From Clostridia bacterium (lineage in GTDB: Bacteria; Bacillota_A; Clostridia; Christensenellales; Aristaeellaceae): a stretch of DNA of 64,000 bases. Where the stretch lies: contig JAFXMP010000082.1 in the NCBI GenBank assembly GCA_017530275.1, forward strand, positions 1 to 64,000, in the 5' to 3' direction. The translations under genes and the position numbers were made by a program. Shown here piece after piece: positions 35,775 to 44,651 of the stretch. Below the pieces are notes generated by a model. That model was not told where the DNA came from. It was given only the letters and a program-made list of their open reading frames with translations, and searched no databases. Numbering within the stretch: position 1 is the first letter of the stretch; each line of letters begins with the position of its first letter.

Positions 35775-37181
35775 TCAGATGCCGAAATATTCCTTGGCGT
35801 TGTTGTAACTGATATCCCGCACCATGTCTTTGAGGAACGCCATATCATTGGGATATTCGCCGCTTTCCACCCACTGGCCGATCAAGTTGCACAGGATGCG
35901 GCGGAAATACTCGTGGCGGGGATAGCTGATAAAGGAACGGCTGTCGGTGAGCATGCCCACGAACGCGCCCAGCACGCCCAGGGCGGCTAAGGTCTTCATC
36001 TGTTCCTGCATGCCTTCCTTCTGATCCAGGAACCACCATGCGGAGCCCATTTGGATCTTGCCCTTCACGCCGCTCTGCTGGAAATTTCCCAGCATGGTGC
36101 CCACGGTGTGGTTGGCGGCCTGGTTCAGGCAATACAGGATGGTTTTGGGCAGCTGACCCTGGGAATCCTGCAAATCCATCAGGCGGGACAGATTGTAGCC
36201 GATGGGATTGTCGATGATGGAATCGAAGCCCACGTCCGGCCCATATCGGCGGAACATGGCGGTGTTGTTGTTGCGCATGGCGCCGATATGATACTGCTGC
36301 ACCCAGCCCCGCTGAGCATACATGCCGCCCAAGCCCGCCAGCACCACGGTACGGTAGCTGTCGATGTGCTTTTGCTTCATTTCTTCCCCTTCCATTGCGG
36401 CATGGAAAGCCTTATCCGCCTGCTTGAAGGAAGGTTCGCCCCACGGCACGGTGTCCAGGGCGTGGTCGGAAATGCGGGAACCGCATACGTGGAAATATTC
36501 CACCCGGCGCTCCAGGGCGGTGAGCACGTCGGCGGTAGAATTGATTTCCATGCCCGCCACCCGGGACAGCTGCCGGATGTAATCGGCAAAGCCCGGCCGG
36601 TCGATATTGATGGCTTTATCGGGCCGGAAAGCGGGGTAGACCTTGGCTTTCAGGCCTTCCCCGGCAGCGATGGTCTGGTGGAAGGATAGATCGTCCACCG
36701 GGTCGTCGGTGGTGCACAGATAGTCCACGTTGAATTTATCGATCAGGGCCTGGGCGCGAAAATCGTCCCCCTGGAGCATTTCACTGGCCTGATCGTAAAT
36801 CTGCCCGGCGGTTTCTTTGTTGAGAGGCGTAGTGATGCCGAACACCCGCTGCAGTTCCAAATGCGTCCAATGATAGAGGGGGTTGCCGATGGCATGGGAA
36901 ACGGCGTCTGCAAAAGCGGTGAACTTTTCTTTGGGATCACCGTCGCCCCGGATCAGCTTTTCATCCACGCCCCAGCTCAGCATGGCGCGCCATTTATAAT
37001 GATCCCCGCCCAGCATAAGATGGGTAATGTTGTCAAATTTGATGTTCTGGGCGATTTCCCGGGGAGAAAGATGGCAGTGATAGTCGATGATCGGCATGTC
37101 CTTGGCGGCTTCGTGATACAGCGTCCGCGCGGTTTTCGTGCCGAGGAGAAAATTATCGTTCATGAAGGACTGCATAGGCAT
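35775..37181 (-). CDS. uxaC: Glucuronate isomerase
   Basis: This 468-residue amidohydrolase-fold isomerase has IIDYHCHLSP (metal-binding HxH), YLCTTDDPVDDL and the late GAFVGMLTDSRSF with catalytic Asp and Arg. It converts glucuronate to fructuronate or galacturonate to tagaturonate. The start follows AAAGGAGG by 10 bases. It is the first gene of the uxa operon. With UxaB it gives the galacturonate branch; no UxuA/UxuB genes of the glucuronate branch are seen here. Confidence 0.95.
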   Translation of the reverse strand: MPMQSFMNDNFLLGTKTARTLYHEAAKDMPIIDYHCHLSPREIAQNIKFDNITHLMLGGDHYKWRAMLSWGVDEKLIRGDGDPKEKFTAFADAVSHAIGNPLYHWTHLELQRVFGITTPLNKETAGQIYDQASEMLQGDDFRAQALIDKFNVDYLCTTDDPVDDLSFHQTIAAGEGLKAKVYPAFRPDKAINIDRPGFADYIRQLSRVAGMEINSTADVLTALERRVEYFHVCGSRISDHALDTVPWGEPSFKQADKAFHAAMEGEEMKQKHIDSYRTVVLAGLGGMYAQRGWVQQYHIGAMRNNNTAMFRRYGPDVGFDSIIDNPIGYNLSRLMDLQDSQGQLPKTILYCLNQAANHTVGTMLGNFQQSGVKGKIQMGSAWWFLDQKEGMQEQMKTLAALGVLGAFVGMLTDSRSFISYPRHEYFRRILCNLIGQWVESGEYPNDMAFLKDMVRDISYNNAKEYFGI

Positions 37182-37310
37182 GGGGGACCGACCTCCTTTT
37201 TTGTTACATTATAAGGCCCCAAAATAGGAAAGTCAAGGGTATAGAAAATCAGCGGCGGCAGGGGATTTTGAAAATCCTTCCGCCGCCGCGTTTATCCGTT
37301 CAGTCAGCAC

Positions 37311-37709
37311 TCATGGAATCAGATCGCTCAATTTTTTTCCATAGAAAAAACCGCGAACCATCCGGTCAAATTCCGTCCATAAAGGAAGCGTGGGGCAGTT
37401 TTCTTTTCTGGGACATACCACGCTCGGTTCCGCCAAACATGCCACAGAGGATAACGTGCCCTCCATCAGTTCGATAATCTCCCCCACGGTATACTCTTCC
37501 GGTTTCCGTTTCAGCTTATATCCCCCGCCTTTTCCGCTGACGCCTATGATCAGCTTGCCTTCTACCAGATCCTTAACGATGATCTCCAGATACTTTTTGG
37601 AAATCTCCTGCCGCGCCGCAATATCCTTCAGGGGAATCCACTTCTCACCCCCCTGTTCCGCCAGATCGATCATCACGCGCAGTGCGTACCGTCCTTTCGT
37701 GGAAATCAT
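37311..37709 (-). CDS. Rrf2-family regulator (CymR/IscR-like)
   Basis: The product has 132 residues from the ATG giving MISTKGRYALRVMIDLA, the classical Rrf2 winged-helix start. ISKKYLEIIVKDLVEGKLI forms the recognition helix. Three cysteines in SVACLAEPSVVCPRKENCP (about 90-110) could bind a [2Fe-2S] cluster as in IscR, whereas CymR lacks them. It is divergent from cysK, a frequent pairing in Firmicutes. A promoter-overlapping inverted repeat suggests control of itself and of cysK. Confidence 0.88.
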   Translation of the reverse strand: MISTKGRYALRVMIDLAEQGGEKWIPLKDIAARQEISKKYLEIIVKDLVEGKLIIGVSGKGGGYKLKRKPEEYTVGEIIELMEGTLSSVACLAEPSVVCPRKENCPTLPLWTEFDRMVRGFFYGKKLSDLIP

Positions 37710-37739
37710 ACGCTCACTCACCTTTCGCAATGATTGCCT

Positions 37740-37769
37740 ATTTTACCGCAAGGTAAGAAGGTAAGTCAA
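37740..37769 (-). promoter_or_regulatory. rrf2 promoter with TTACC...GGTAA operator
   Basis: On the minus strand TTGACT (37764-37769) and TAAAAT (37740-37745) are 18 bases apart. The inverted repeat TTACC-GCAA-GGTAA (37743-37756) overlaps the -10 box and spacer, with an extra GGTAA beside it, a likely self-repression site. Confidence 0.6.
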
Positions 37770-37819
37770 GCCTCTGGGGAAACCGATGAAAAAGAAAATA
37801 AAAATTTTCCATTTGCCTA

Positions 37820-37848
37820 TTGACATAGTAGGTGTTTCGTGATAAGAT
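37820..37848 (+). promoter_or_regulatory. Promoter of the cysK leader transcript
   Basis: TTGACA (37820-37825), a 17-base spacer and TAAGAT (37843-37848) form a near-consensus promoter. An imperfect palindrome CCTANT...ANTAGG (37817-37833) overlaps the -35 box and may be an Rrf2 operator. Confidence 0.75.
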
Positions 37849-37891
37849 AAGCGCGTTCAAAGGAACAGTGCATCGGAAGGAGGCGCGGAGT

Positions 37892-38011
37892 ATGGCGGGC
37901 TACAAACTTTTGCAGCAGAGCTGTATGTGTTGTCGAATGCGGTATGTCCGGGCATGTAGACGGGCTTATGCGTTCGACGGCTTTGCCGTGCGCCTTTCGA
38001 GGATTCCGTAA
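37892..38011 (+). CDS. 39-residue Cys-rich leader peptide before cysK
   Basis: A strong AGGAGG site lies 8 bases before an ATG that opens a 39-codon frame starting [17 protein letters not shown]. Cys codons are at positions 11, 13, 14 and 22. The frame ends 110 bases before the cysK start and lies between its promoter and a terminator. The clustered Cys codons suggest translation-coupled attenuation sensing charged tRNA-Cys. I know of Cys-sensing leaders in other phyla, but not this one. It is separate from the Rrf2 control of the same promoter region. Confidence 0.7.
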   Translation: MAGYKLLQQSCMCCRMRYVRACRRAYAFDGFAVRLSRIP

Positions 38012-38036
38012 ACGGAAATCCAAGAATAACAGCCTT

Positions 38037-38075
38037 ATGCCCGGGAGCCTTGCAAAAGCGCCCCGGGTTTTGTTT
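38037..38075 (+). terminator. Attenuator-like terminator ahead of cysK
   Basis: CCCGGG arms at 38040-38045 and 38062-38067 are followed by TTTTGTTTAT. The left arm region ATGCCCGG (38037-38044) is exactly complementary to CCGGGCAT (37948-37955) inside the leader frame, so an alternative antiterminator pairing can block the terminator. Confidence 0.65.
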
Positions 38076-38121
38076 ATCCAATTCTGTAAAAGTAAAGCGT
38101 TTGAAAGAGAGGTATATCAAA

Positions 38122-39054
38122 ATGGCAAGGATTTACAAGGGTACCCTGGGATTGATCGGAAACACGCCCCTGGTGGAAGTAGCGAACATCGAAAAAGAAC
38201 TGGGCCTGGAAGCGACGGTACTGGTGAAGCTGGAATATTTCAACCCCGCCGGCAGCGTGAAGGACCGCATCGCCAAGGCCATGATCGAAGACGCCGAAGA
38301 AAAGGGCCTGCTGAAAGAAGGCTCCGTGATCATCGAACCCACCAGCGGCAACACCGGCATCGGCCTGGCCGCCATTTCCGCCGCCAAGGGCTACCGCATT
38401 ATTTTGACCATGCCGGAAACCATGAGCGTGGAACGGAGGAACATCCTGAAAGCCTACGGCGCTGAACTGGTGCTGACGGAAGGCTCCAAGGGCATGAAAG
38501 GCGCCATCGCCAAAGCGGAAGAGCTGGCGAAGGAAATCCCGAACAGCTTTAGTCCCGGCCAGTTCGTGAATCCCGCCAACCCCGCCATCCATCGGGCCAC
38601 CACCGGGCCGGAAATCTGGAGGGATACCGATGGCAAGGTGGACATCTTCATCGCGGGCGTTGGCACTGGCGGCACCGTGACCGGCACGGGCGAATACCTG
38701 AAATCCCAGAACCCGAATATCAAGGTTGTGGCGCTGGAACCCAAGGATTCCCCCGTTCTCAGCGAAGGGAAAGCCGGTGCGCACAAGATCCAGGGCATCG
38801 GCGCGGGCTTTGTGCCAGACGTGCTGAACACCGCCGTGTACGACGAAGTGTTCAAAGCCGCCAATGAAGACGCCTTTGCCGCCGCCAAGCTGCTGGCCAA
38901 GAAGGAAGGCATTTCCGTGGGCATTTCCTCCGGCGCGGCGCTGCACGGCGCTATCGAGCTGGCAAAGCGCCCGGAAAACAAGGGCAAAGTCATCGTCGCC
39001 CTGCTCCCCGACAGCGGCGACCGGTATTATTCCACCGCGCTGTTTACAGAGTAA
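38122..39054 (+). CDS. cysK: Cysteine synthase (O-acetylserine sulfhydrylase)
   Basis: This 310-residue PLP enzyme starts [19 protein letters not shown] after GAGAGG. The Schiff-base lysine lies in [11 protein letters not shown], the substrate loop is [10 protein letters not shown], and the phosphate-binding loop is [12 protein letters not shown]. It makes cysteine from O-acetylserine and sulfide. It is controlled by a consensus promoter, a Cys-codon leader with a terminator, and probably the divergent Rrf2 protein. No cysE is adjacent. Confidence 0.95.
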   Translation: MARIYKGTLGLIGNTPLVEVANIEKELGLEATVLVKLEYFNPAGSVKDRIAKAMIEDAEEKGLLKEGSVIIEPTSGNTGIGLAAISAAKGYRIILTMPETMSVERRNILKAYGAELVLTEGSKGMKGAIAKAEELAKEIPNSFSPGQFVNPANPAIHRATTGPEIWRDTDGKVDIFIAGVGTGGTVTGTGEYLKSQNPNIKVVALEPKDSPVLSEGKAGAHKIQGIGAGFVPDVLNTAVYDEVFKAANEDAFAAAKLLAKKEGISVGISSGAALHGAIELAKRPENKGKVIVALLPDSGDRYYSTALFTE

Positions 39055-39331
39055 TTCATTTGCGGGGGAAAGCAGTCTTTCCAGAGGAAGCATCAATTTC
39101 TTGTAAAATGGCTATCCGGCCTAAAAGGCCGAAAACGTACATTTTTCGGCCAGAAATTGATAGCGGAAGCAAATTTCATTTGCTTCTCGGCGACGTACAC
39201 GCCGCTGCCTGCGGGGCTGCGCCCTCTTCATACTTCCCCAGGGGGGGTTATCGACAAAGTCCGAGGTTAAGGCCGCGGATTTTGCCGACGATCAGAGGAT
39301 GGCACAAGCCGTCCTCTTTTTTCGCAGAGCA
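39055..39331. other. Gene-free stretch after cysK with stacked hairpins
   Basis: Nested inverted repeats include a hairpin GGCCGAAAA...TTTTTCGGCC (39127-39151), enclosed by ATCAATTTCT/AGAAATTGAT arms near 39094 and 39152. This would act as the cysK terminator. A GCGGGGGAAAGCAGTCTTT segment at 39062-39080 resembles a half copy of palindrome family P. A second terminator-like hairpin AGAGGATGGC-ACAA-GCCGTCCTC with six T lies at 39295-39322. No gene is seen. Confidence 0.6.
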
Positions 39332-39360
39332 TTGAAAAAACAAAAATACTCTGATATAAT
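39332..39360 (+). promoter_or_regulatory. Promoter of the GGDEF gene
   Basis: TTGAAA (39332-39337) and a perfect TATAAT (39355-39360) are separated by 17 bases, 77 bases before the ATG. Confidence 0.8.
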
Positions 39361-39437
39361 ATGAAAGATTTCGCAGAAAACTGCTGTGTGAACGGCTGGC
39401 ATAGATCAGTAACAGATGAGGATTGGGGAACGCCGGT

Positions 39438-41363
39438 ATGGAACGGAAGAAGATTGCTGTGTTCATTTCTGCACTGTATGAGGACATGGTCCGGGAAACT
39501 GTGGAAGGCCTTTTGAGCGAAGCCAGCCGAGAAAACATGAAAATTTTGTTTTTTACCAGCTTTGCGGATAACTATACCAGCCGGAACTACGACCGATATC
39601 AGGATTATGATACCGGTGAATTTGTGGTTTTTCTGCTGCCGGATCTCAGGGAATATGACGCGCTGATTTCCTTTGACACGTATATGACGGAGTCCTATGT
39701 CGGCCCTATTGACCAGCTGAAAAAATCGGCTCCCTGCCAGGTCGTTACGCTGGGTACGGTAAAAGATGGGACCTACAGCGTCGTCAATGATCAGGCGCAG
39801 TCATTCGCCGAGTTGATCAAACATCTCATCGACGCGCACGGATGCAATGATCTCGTTCATGTTGCTGGTCCCCGCGAGCGTTCTTTTTGCGCGGAACGCA
39901 TCGAGATTTTTCAACAGGTGCTCTCATCGTATGGCCTGCCCTGTGGTGAGGACCGCATTTTTTACGGCGAGCTTCGGCCGGAAAGCGGCCCAAGGATGGT
40001 GGAAGAAATCCTGGCCAGCTATGCGGCTAAGGGCGGCAAGCTGCCGGAGGCCATCGTCTGCGTCAACGACTATACCGCTATCGGCGTGATTCAGGCGCTG
40101 GAGAATAAGGGCTTCCAGGTGCCGGAGGATGTGATCGTTACGGGATACGATGATATCCTGCGCGCTAAGTTCAACGAACCTTCCGTTACCACTTCTGCCC
40201 AGCCCTTCTTCCAGGTGGGCCAAAAGGGCATGGAAACGCTCAAGCGGCTTTTACGCGGAGAAAAGGCCGAGCCGGTCACCGCTGTGCCCGGCAAGCTGTG
40301 CCTTCGCCAGTCCTGCGGCTGCGAGCCCTTCGGCGTGTATCAGCGGGATATGATCCGGGAAAAATACATCCGCACGGTCACCAATCTGGAAAGCCTGGCG
40401 CTGTCCAACACCAACCTGTTCCTGGGCGGCGCTGTGGAACAAACCGCGGAAGAAATCTTTAACGAGATCGAAGAAGGCTGCCTGCGGGAAACGGGCTTTC
40501 GGGACGCTGTTCTATGCCTGATCCACGGCTGGAATCAGAAAAAGCTGATCAAGGACCGGGATTCCCTGCAGGATGAAACGTTTGACGTGGTCTGCGGCAT
40601 TTGGCGGGGGCAGCCTGTGAAAAGGCAGCGGCTGCGCAAAGGCCAGCTGCTGCCGGACGAGATGATGAATGATGATAAACCGTACTTTATTTTCCCGGTT
40701 CACCATCTTCAATATTTCCTGGGGTATTTTATCGTCGATCCGGAACTGAAAGAAATGGGTCAGCTCCATATCAAATCATGGCTGGTGAGCATCAGCGTGA
40801 TCCTGATCGACTGGTTCCTGCGGCATCAGTTGACGGAAACGGTACAGGAGCTGGATTATCTTTATCAGACGGATACGCTGACCGGGCTGTATAACCGACG
40901 GGGCTATTACCGTTTCTTTGAAACATATTATGAAGAATGCCGCGCCGCGGGAACGGAGTTGGCGGTATTCCTGATCGACATGAACGAAATGAAAAAAATC
41001 AACGACCGATACGGCCACGCGGAGGGAGATTTCTGCCTTTGCGCGATTGCCGACGCCATGCGGACAAGCGCGCGCCAGGATGAAATCTGTATCCGCAGCG
41101 GCGGGGATGAGTTCGTCGTGCTGGCAAAGAACTATGATCAGGAAAAAGCAAAAACCTATGCGCGCCTCGTTCGGGAGCATTTAAGCCAAAGCCTGCGAAG
41201 GATGGGGAAAAACTATCGGTTCACGGTCAGCATCGGCTGTTTCCGCAGCGTGCCGGTCAATTCGGGCGAAGCCTCGATCCAGAGCGAAGCGGAAATCTTC
41301 CTGAAAAACGCGGATAAAGCCATGTACATGGAGAAGCAGCAGCATCGCTCCGGCGATGACTGA
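39438..41363 (+). CDS. Cytoplasmic sensor diguanylate cyclase: LacI-like sensor + GGDEF
   Basis: The product has 641 residues from the ATG, starting MERKKIAVFISALYEDMV. The N-terminal ~290 residues match the periplasmic-binding-protein fold of LacI/GalR effector domains (VNDYTAIGVIQALENKGFQVPEDVIVTGYDD). A linker region with Cys pairs near SCGCE follows, then a C-terminal GGDEF domain (about 475-635) with DTLTGLYNRRGYYR and intact SGGDEF near 553-558. The inhibitory RxxD site is degenerate (RQDE). There is no signal peptide or membrane span, so it senses a cytoplasmic ligand, probably a sugar, and should make cyclic di-GMP. Confidence 0.87.
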   Translation: MERKKIAVFISALYEDMVRETVEGLLSEASRENMKILFFTSFADNYTSRNYDRYQDYDTGEFVVFLLPDLREYDALISFDTYMTESYVGPIDQLKKSAPCQVVTLGTVKDGTYSVVNDQAQSFAELIKHLIDAHGCNDLVHVAGPRERSFCAERIEIFQQVLSSYGLPCGEDRIFYGELRPESGPRMVEEILASYAAKGGKLPEAIVCVNDYTAIGVIQALENKGFQVPEDVIVTGYDDILRAKFNEPSVTTSAQPFFQVGQKGMETLKRLLRGEKAEPVTAVPGKLCLRQSCGCEPFGVYQRDMIREKYIRTVTNLESLALSNTNLFLGGAVEQTAEEIFNEIEEGCLRETGFRDAVLCLIHGWNQKKLIKDRDSLQDETFDVVCGIWRGQPVKRQRLRKGQLLPDEMMNDDKPYFIFPVHHLQYFLGYFIVDPELKEMGQLHIKSWLVSISVILIDWFLRHQLTETVQELDYLYQTDTLTGLYNRRGYYRFFETYYEECRAAGTELAVFLIDMNEMKKINDRYGHAEGDFCLCAIADAMRTSARQDEICIRSGGDEFVVLAKNYDQEKAKTYARLVREHLSQSLRRMGKNYRFTVSIGCFRSVPVNSGEASIQSEAEIFLKNADKAMYMEKQQHRSGDD

Positions 41364-41393
41364 TGAAAAAACAATCCAAATACATTCCGAGTA

Positions 41394-41422
41394 TTGACTT
41401 TTGCGGCGGGACACGGTATGAT
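41394..41422 (+). promoter_or_regulatory. Promoter of the trpXYZ operon
   Basis: TTGACT (41394-41399) and TATGAT (41417-41422) with a 17-base spacer lie just before the T-box leader. Confidence 0.8.
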
Positions 41423-41424
41423 CA

Positions 41425-41703
41425 TTGCGAAAACCGGCGATGGAGAAGAGTAACTTTCCTGATCCACGGCAAAGGGAGCTGCTGATAGTGGGACGGCGGC
41501 GCGCGGACGAAAAGCGAATGGACTCCGGAGGGCGCTCCGAAAGGAAACGAGTAGGCAGCGACGGGAACGCACCCGTTATCATGGCGGCGCATATCATGGG
41601 TATGCGAGTGAGATTGCTTCCTTCCCAGGAAGCGAAGCTGAGTGGCACCGCGGATATACCGCCTCAGCGCGCAATGCATGGCGCGCCGGGGCGTTTTTTA
41701 TAC
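41425..41703 (+). ncRNA. T-box riboswitch, tryptophan-specific
   Basis: The leader shows T-box landmarks in order: an early AAGAGTAAC segment and AGGGAG, then GCGAATGGACTCC whose TGG (41519-41521) fits the specifier position for Trp. The stem III pattern CGGGAACGCACCCGTTATC follows, then the T-box core GAGTGGCACCGCGG near 41640-41653. The TGGC of the core would pair with NCCA of a tRNA with discriminator G, which suits tRNA-Trp. A terminator (CGCC..GCGCGC / GCGCGC..GGCG then TTTTTT, to 41699) follows. Uncharged tRNA-Trp should switch on the transporter genes downstream. Confidence 0.88.
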
Positions 41704-41765
41704 CCGCAGCGGACCGCTTGCGAGATGGGAAACACCAAAACCTATTTTGAAAGGAAGGCTTGAAC

Positions 41766-42794
41766 ATGAAAAAGTTGATCGCGTTGGCTCTATCCCTGAT
41801 GATGGTACTGTCCCTGTGCGCGGGTGCGCTGGCGGACGAAAAAACAACCTTCAAAATCGGCATCTGCAACTTTGTGGACGACGCTTCCCTGAACCAGATC
41901 ATCGCCAACATCCGGGCCCAATTAGCAGTGATCGAGGCTGAAAAGGGCGTGACCTTTGAAATTCAGGAAGACAACTGCAACCTGGACGGCAGTGTGATGC
42001 AGCAGATCATTGCCGATTTCATCGCTGACAGCGTGGACCTGATGGTGGGCGTGGCCACCCCCGTGGCCATGACCATGCAGGGCATGACCGAGGATACCGG
42101 CATTCCCGTTGTGTTTGCCGCCGTGTCCGATCCCGTGGGCGCGGGCTTGGTGGAAAGCCTGGAAGCTCCCGGCGCCAATATCACCGGAACCTCCGACTAT
42201 CTGGACACCAACTCTGTGTTCAACCTGATTTTTGCCGCGAATCCCGCCGCTTCCAAGATCGCCCTGCTGTATAACCCCAGCGAGGACGCTTCCACCGCTC
42301 CCATCGCCGCGGCCAAGGAAATTTTGACTGCCAAGGGCGTGTCCTTCAAGGAGTATTCCGGCAGCAACATTTCCGAAGTCATCCTGGCCGCTGACGCCAT
42401 CGTGGCCGACGGCATGGACGCCGTGTTCACCCCCACCGACAACACCATCATGGCCGCTGAGCTGGCGATTTACGAAGCCCTGGCCGAAGCGGGCATCCCC
42501 CACTACACCGGAGCGGACTCCTTCGCCCTGAACGGCGCGTTTCTGGGCTACGGCGTGGATTATGCCAACCTGGGTAAGGAAACCGGCAACATGATCGCCG
42601 CTATCCTGCTGGACGGCGCGGACACCGCCACCTTGCCCGTCATGACCTTCGATAACGGCACCGCCACCGTGAACGTGGAAACCTGCGCTGCCATCGGCTT
42701 TGACTATGACGCCATTGCCGCCGCCTTCGCTCCCTTCTGCACCAACGTGCAGCCCATCACCACGGCGGAGAGCTTTGAAGACCTGAATCAATAA
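41766..42794 (+). CDS. trpX: ABC transporter substrate-binding protein (TrpX-like)
   Basis: This 342-residue protein has a signal peptide (MKKLIALALSLMMVLSLCAG, cleavage likely after ALA) and the two-lobed fold of the ABC_sub_bind family (TFKIGICNFVDDASLNQ, VVFAAVSDPVGAGLVES, HYTGADSFALNGAFLGYG). TrpX-type proteins bind tryptophan. The T-box with a Trp specifier supports this substrate. The start is the ATG after AAAGGAAGG; an in-frame TTG six bases before it is unlikely. A strong hairpin separates it from the permease gene and could raise its transcript level relative to it. Confidence 0.87.
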   Translation: MKKLIALALSLMMVLSLCAGALADEKTTFKIGICNFVDDASLNQIIANIRAQLAVIEAEKGVTFEIQEDNCNLDGSVMQQIIADFIADSVDLMVGVATPVAMTMQGMTEDTGIPVVFAAVSDPVGAGLVESLEAPGANITGTSDYLDTNSVFNLIFAANPAASKIALLYNPSEDASTAPIAAAKEILTAKGVSFKEYSGSNISEVILAADAIVADGMDAVFTPTDNTIMAAELAIYEALAEAGIPHYTGADSFALNGAFLGYGVDYANLGKETGNMIAAILLDGADTATLPVMTFDNGTATVNVETCAAIGFDYDAIAAAFAPFCTNVQPITTAESFEDLNQ

Positions 42795-42804
42795 CGCCTG
42801 TGCG

Positions 42805-42856
42805 TCCTTCCCCCTTGGGCCTTATTCCTTCCCCAAGGGGGAAGGATTTTGGTTTA
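42805..42856 (+). terminator. Intra-operon hairpin between trpX and trpY
   Basis: A 15-base perfect stem TCCTTCCCCCTTGGG (42805-42819) with its complement (42832-42846) is followed by TTTTGGTTT. It is probably a partial terminator or 3' stabiliser giving excess binding protein. Confidence 0.8.
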
Positions 42857-42897
42857 ATTGTAAAACCCTTTACCACAAATAATTTGGAGACGAAGAC

Positions 42898-43851
42898 ATG
42901 ACGCCTGACAAATGGTTATCCCTGGGCCAGACGGCCCTGGAATTGGGCCTGATCAACGCTCTGACGGTGCTGGCCCTGTTTCTTTCTTATTCCATGCTGA
43001 ACGTGTGCGACCTGAGTACCGACGGGTGTTTCACCTTAGGCGCGGCGGTTGGCGCATTGGTGGCGATTGCGGGCTATCCCTGGCTGTCCCTGCCTGCGGC
43101 CATGCTGGCGGGCAGTCTGTCCGGGTTCGTGACGGCCACGCTGCAAATGCGCATGGGGGTTCAAAGCTTGCTGGCCGGCATCGTGGTGAACACGGGGCTG
43201 TATTCGGTGAACATGGCCCTGACGGGGAATAAAGCCACCCTGCCCATGAACAAAACCGCCACTGTTTTTTCTCTGGCGAAGAACCTGCTCAAGAATACGC
43301 CCGTGGCGGGGCAGGCGAATCTGTTCGTTATGCTGATCGTGGTCGCGCTGGTGGTGCTGTTCCTGTGCTTCTTCCTGCGCACGAAGCTGGGCTTGGCAAT
43401 CCGCGCCACGGGCAGCAATGCGGACATGGTGCGCTCCTCCTCCATCAACCCCGCCTTCACCACCACCGTGGGCCTGTGCGTATCCAACGCCTTCACCGCC
43501 CTGTCCGGGTGCCTGATGGCGCAGCAGCAGAAGAACTATGAGGTGAACATGGGCAGCGGGATGGTTACCGTGGCCCTGGCCTCCCTGCTCATCGGCGGGG
43601 TGTTCTTTGGCAAGCACCGCAGCGTACCCCTCCGGGCGGTAGGCGCGGTGCTGGGCGCGTTCCTGTTCCGGCTGGTGTACGCCCTGGCCCTGCGGCTGGA
43701 TATGCCCGCGTTCATGCTCAAGGCCGTTTCCTCTATCATCGTCATCATCGCCATTTCCGGGCCGTACCTGCGCAAACAGTTCCCCGTGATGCTGAAAACC
43801 CTGCGGACGCGGAACCGTGTCCCCGATACAGCGGAAGGGGGCAAGGGCTGA
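42898..43851 (+). CDS. trpY: ABC transporter permease (TrpY-like)
   Basis: This 317-residue permease has about nine hydrophobic spans and the branched-chain-amino-acid-permease-like GVQSLLAGIVVNTGLYSVN motif. It also has an LAIRATGSNADMVRSSSINP coupling loop that contacts the ATPase, typical for this ABC type. TTTGGAGACG precedes the ATG. Its stop overlaps the ATPase ATG by one base. It transports the substrate bound by the TrpX-like protein, most likely tryptophan. Confidence 0.87.
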   Translation: MTPDKWLSLGQTALELGLINALTVLALFLSYSMLNVCDLSTDGCFTLGAAVGALVAIAGYPWLSLPAAMLAGSLSGFVTATLQMRMGVQSLLAGIVVNTGLYSVNMALTGNKATLPMNKTATVFSLAKNLLKNTPVAGQANLFVMLIVVALVVLFLCFFLRTKLGLAIRATGSNADMVRSSSINPAFTTTVGLCVSNAFTALSGCLMAQQQKNYEVNMGSGMVTVALASLLIGGVFFGKHRSVPLRAVGAVLGAFLFRLVYALALRLDMPAFMLKAVSSIIVIIAISGPYLRKQFPVMLKTLRTRNRVPDTAEGGKG

Positions 43852-44639
43852 TGCTGCGCCTGAACAACGTATCAAAGACCTTCAATCCCGGCACTGTCAA
43901 CGAAAAGCACGCCCTGACCGACCTGACCCTCCATATCCACGAAGGGGATTTCGTTTCCATCATCGGGGCCAACGGCGCAGGCAAATCCACCCTGTTCAAT
44001 CTCATTTGCGGCAGCTTTTTCCCGGATGCCGGGGAAGTATATTTAGACGGGCGCAACGTGACCATGGAGCCGGAGCATATGCGGGCCCGGAAAATCGGCC
44101 GCCTGTTCCAGGACCCCAAATCGGGCACCGCGCCGGATATGAGCATCGAAGAAAACCTGGCTCTGGCGGCGGGCAACGGCGGCTGGCTGTCCCGGGTATC
44201 GGCGGCTGATAAGCGGCAGTTTCGGGAACGGCTGTCCCTCTTAGGCATGGGCCTGGAGGACCGGATGAAGCAGCCCGTAGGCCTGCTGTCCGGCGGACAG
44301 AGGCAGGCGCTGACCCTGCTCATGGCGACGTACCATGTGCCCAAGCTCCTGCTCCTGGACGAGCACACCGCCGCCCTGGACCCTGGCACGGCGGAAAAGG
44401 TGCTGGCCCTGACCCGCAGTATCGTGGAGGACAACCATATCACCTGCCTTATGATCACCCACAACATGCAGTCCGCTCTGGATCTTGGCAGCCGCACCCT
44501 GATGATGGATCAGGGCAGGGTGATTTACGACGTGACCGGCGAGGAGCGGTCCAGGCTCACCATCCAGGACCTGACCGACAAATTCCGCCAGGCCAGCGGC
44601 AAAGCCCTGGACAACGACCGGATGCTGCTTGGTGTTTGA
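43851..44639 (+). CDS. trpZ: ABC transporter ATP-binding protein (TrpZ-like)
   Basis: This 262-residue ATPase has Walker A GANGAGKST (about 40-48), the signature LLSGGQRQALTLLMA, Walker B KLLLLDEHTAALDP and a switch histidine in MITHNMQ. It powers the TrpXY transporter. It is the last gene of the T-box operon and is followed by a clear terminator. Confidence 0.9.
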   Translation: MLRLNNVSKTFNPGTVNEKHALTDLTLHIHEGDFVSIIGANGAGKSTLFNLICGSFFPDAGEVYLDGRNVTMEPEHMRARKIGRLFQDPKSGTAPDMSIEENLALAAGNGGWLSRVSAADKRQFRERLSLLGMGLEDRMKQPVGLLSGGQRQALTLLMATYHVPKLLLLDEHTAALDPGTAEKVLALTRSIVEDNHITCLMITHNMQSALDLGSRTLMMDQGRVIYDVTGEERSRLTIQDLTDKFRQASGKALDNDRMLLGV

Positions 44640-44651
44640 TGCTTTCTGCTC

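Noticed and set aside
38074..39096. 340-residue minus-strand frame opposite cysK
   Set aside because: It is a shadow of cysK with antisense composition and no family motif.
41922..42791. 289-residue minus-strand frame opposite trpX
   Set aside because: Gly/His/Val-rich shadow of a clear signal-peptide protein.
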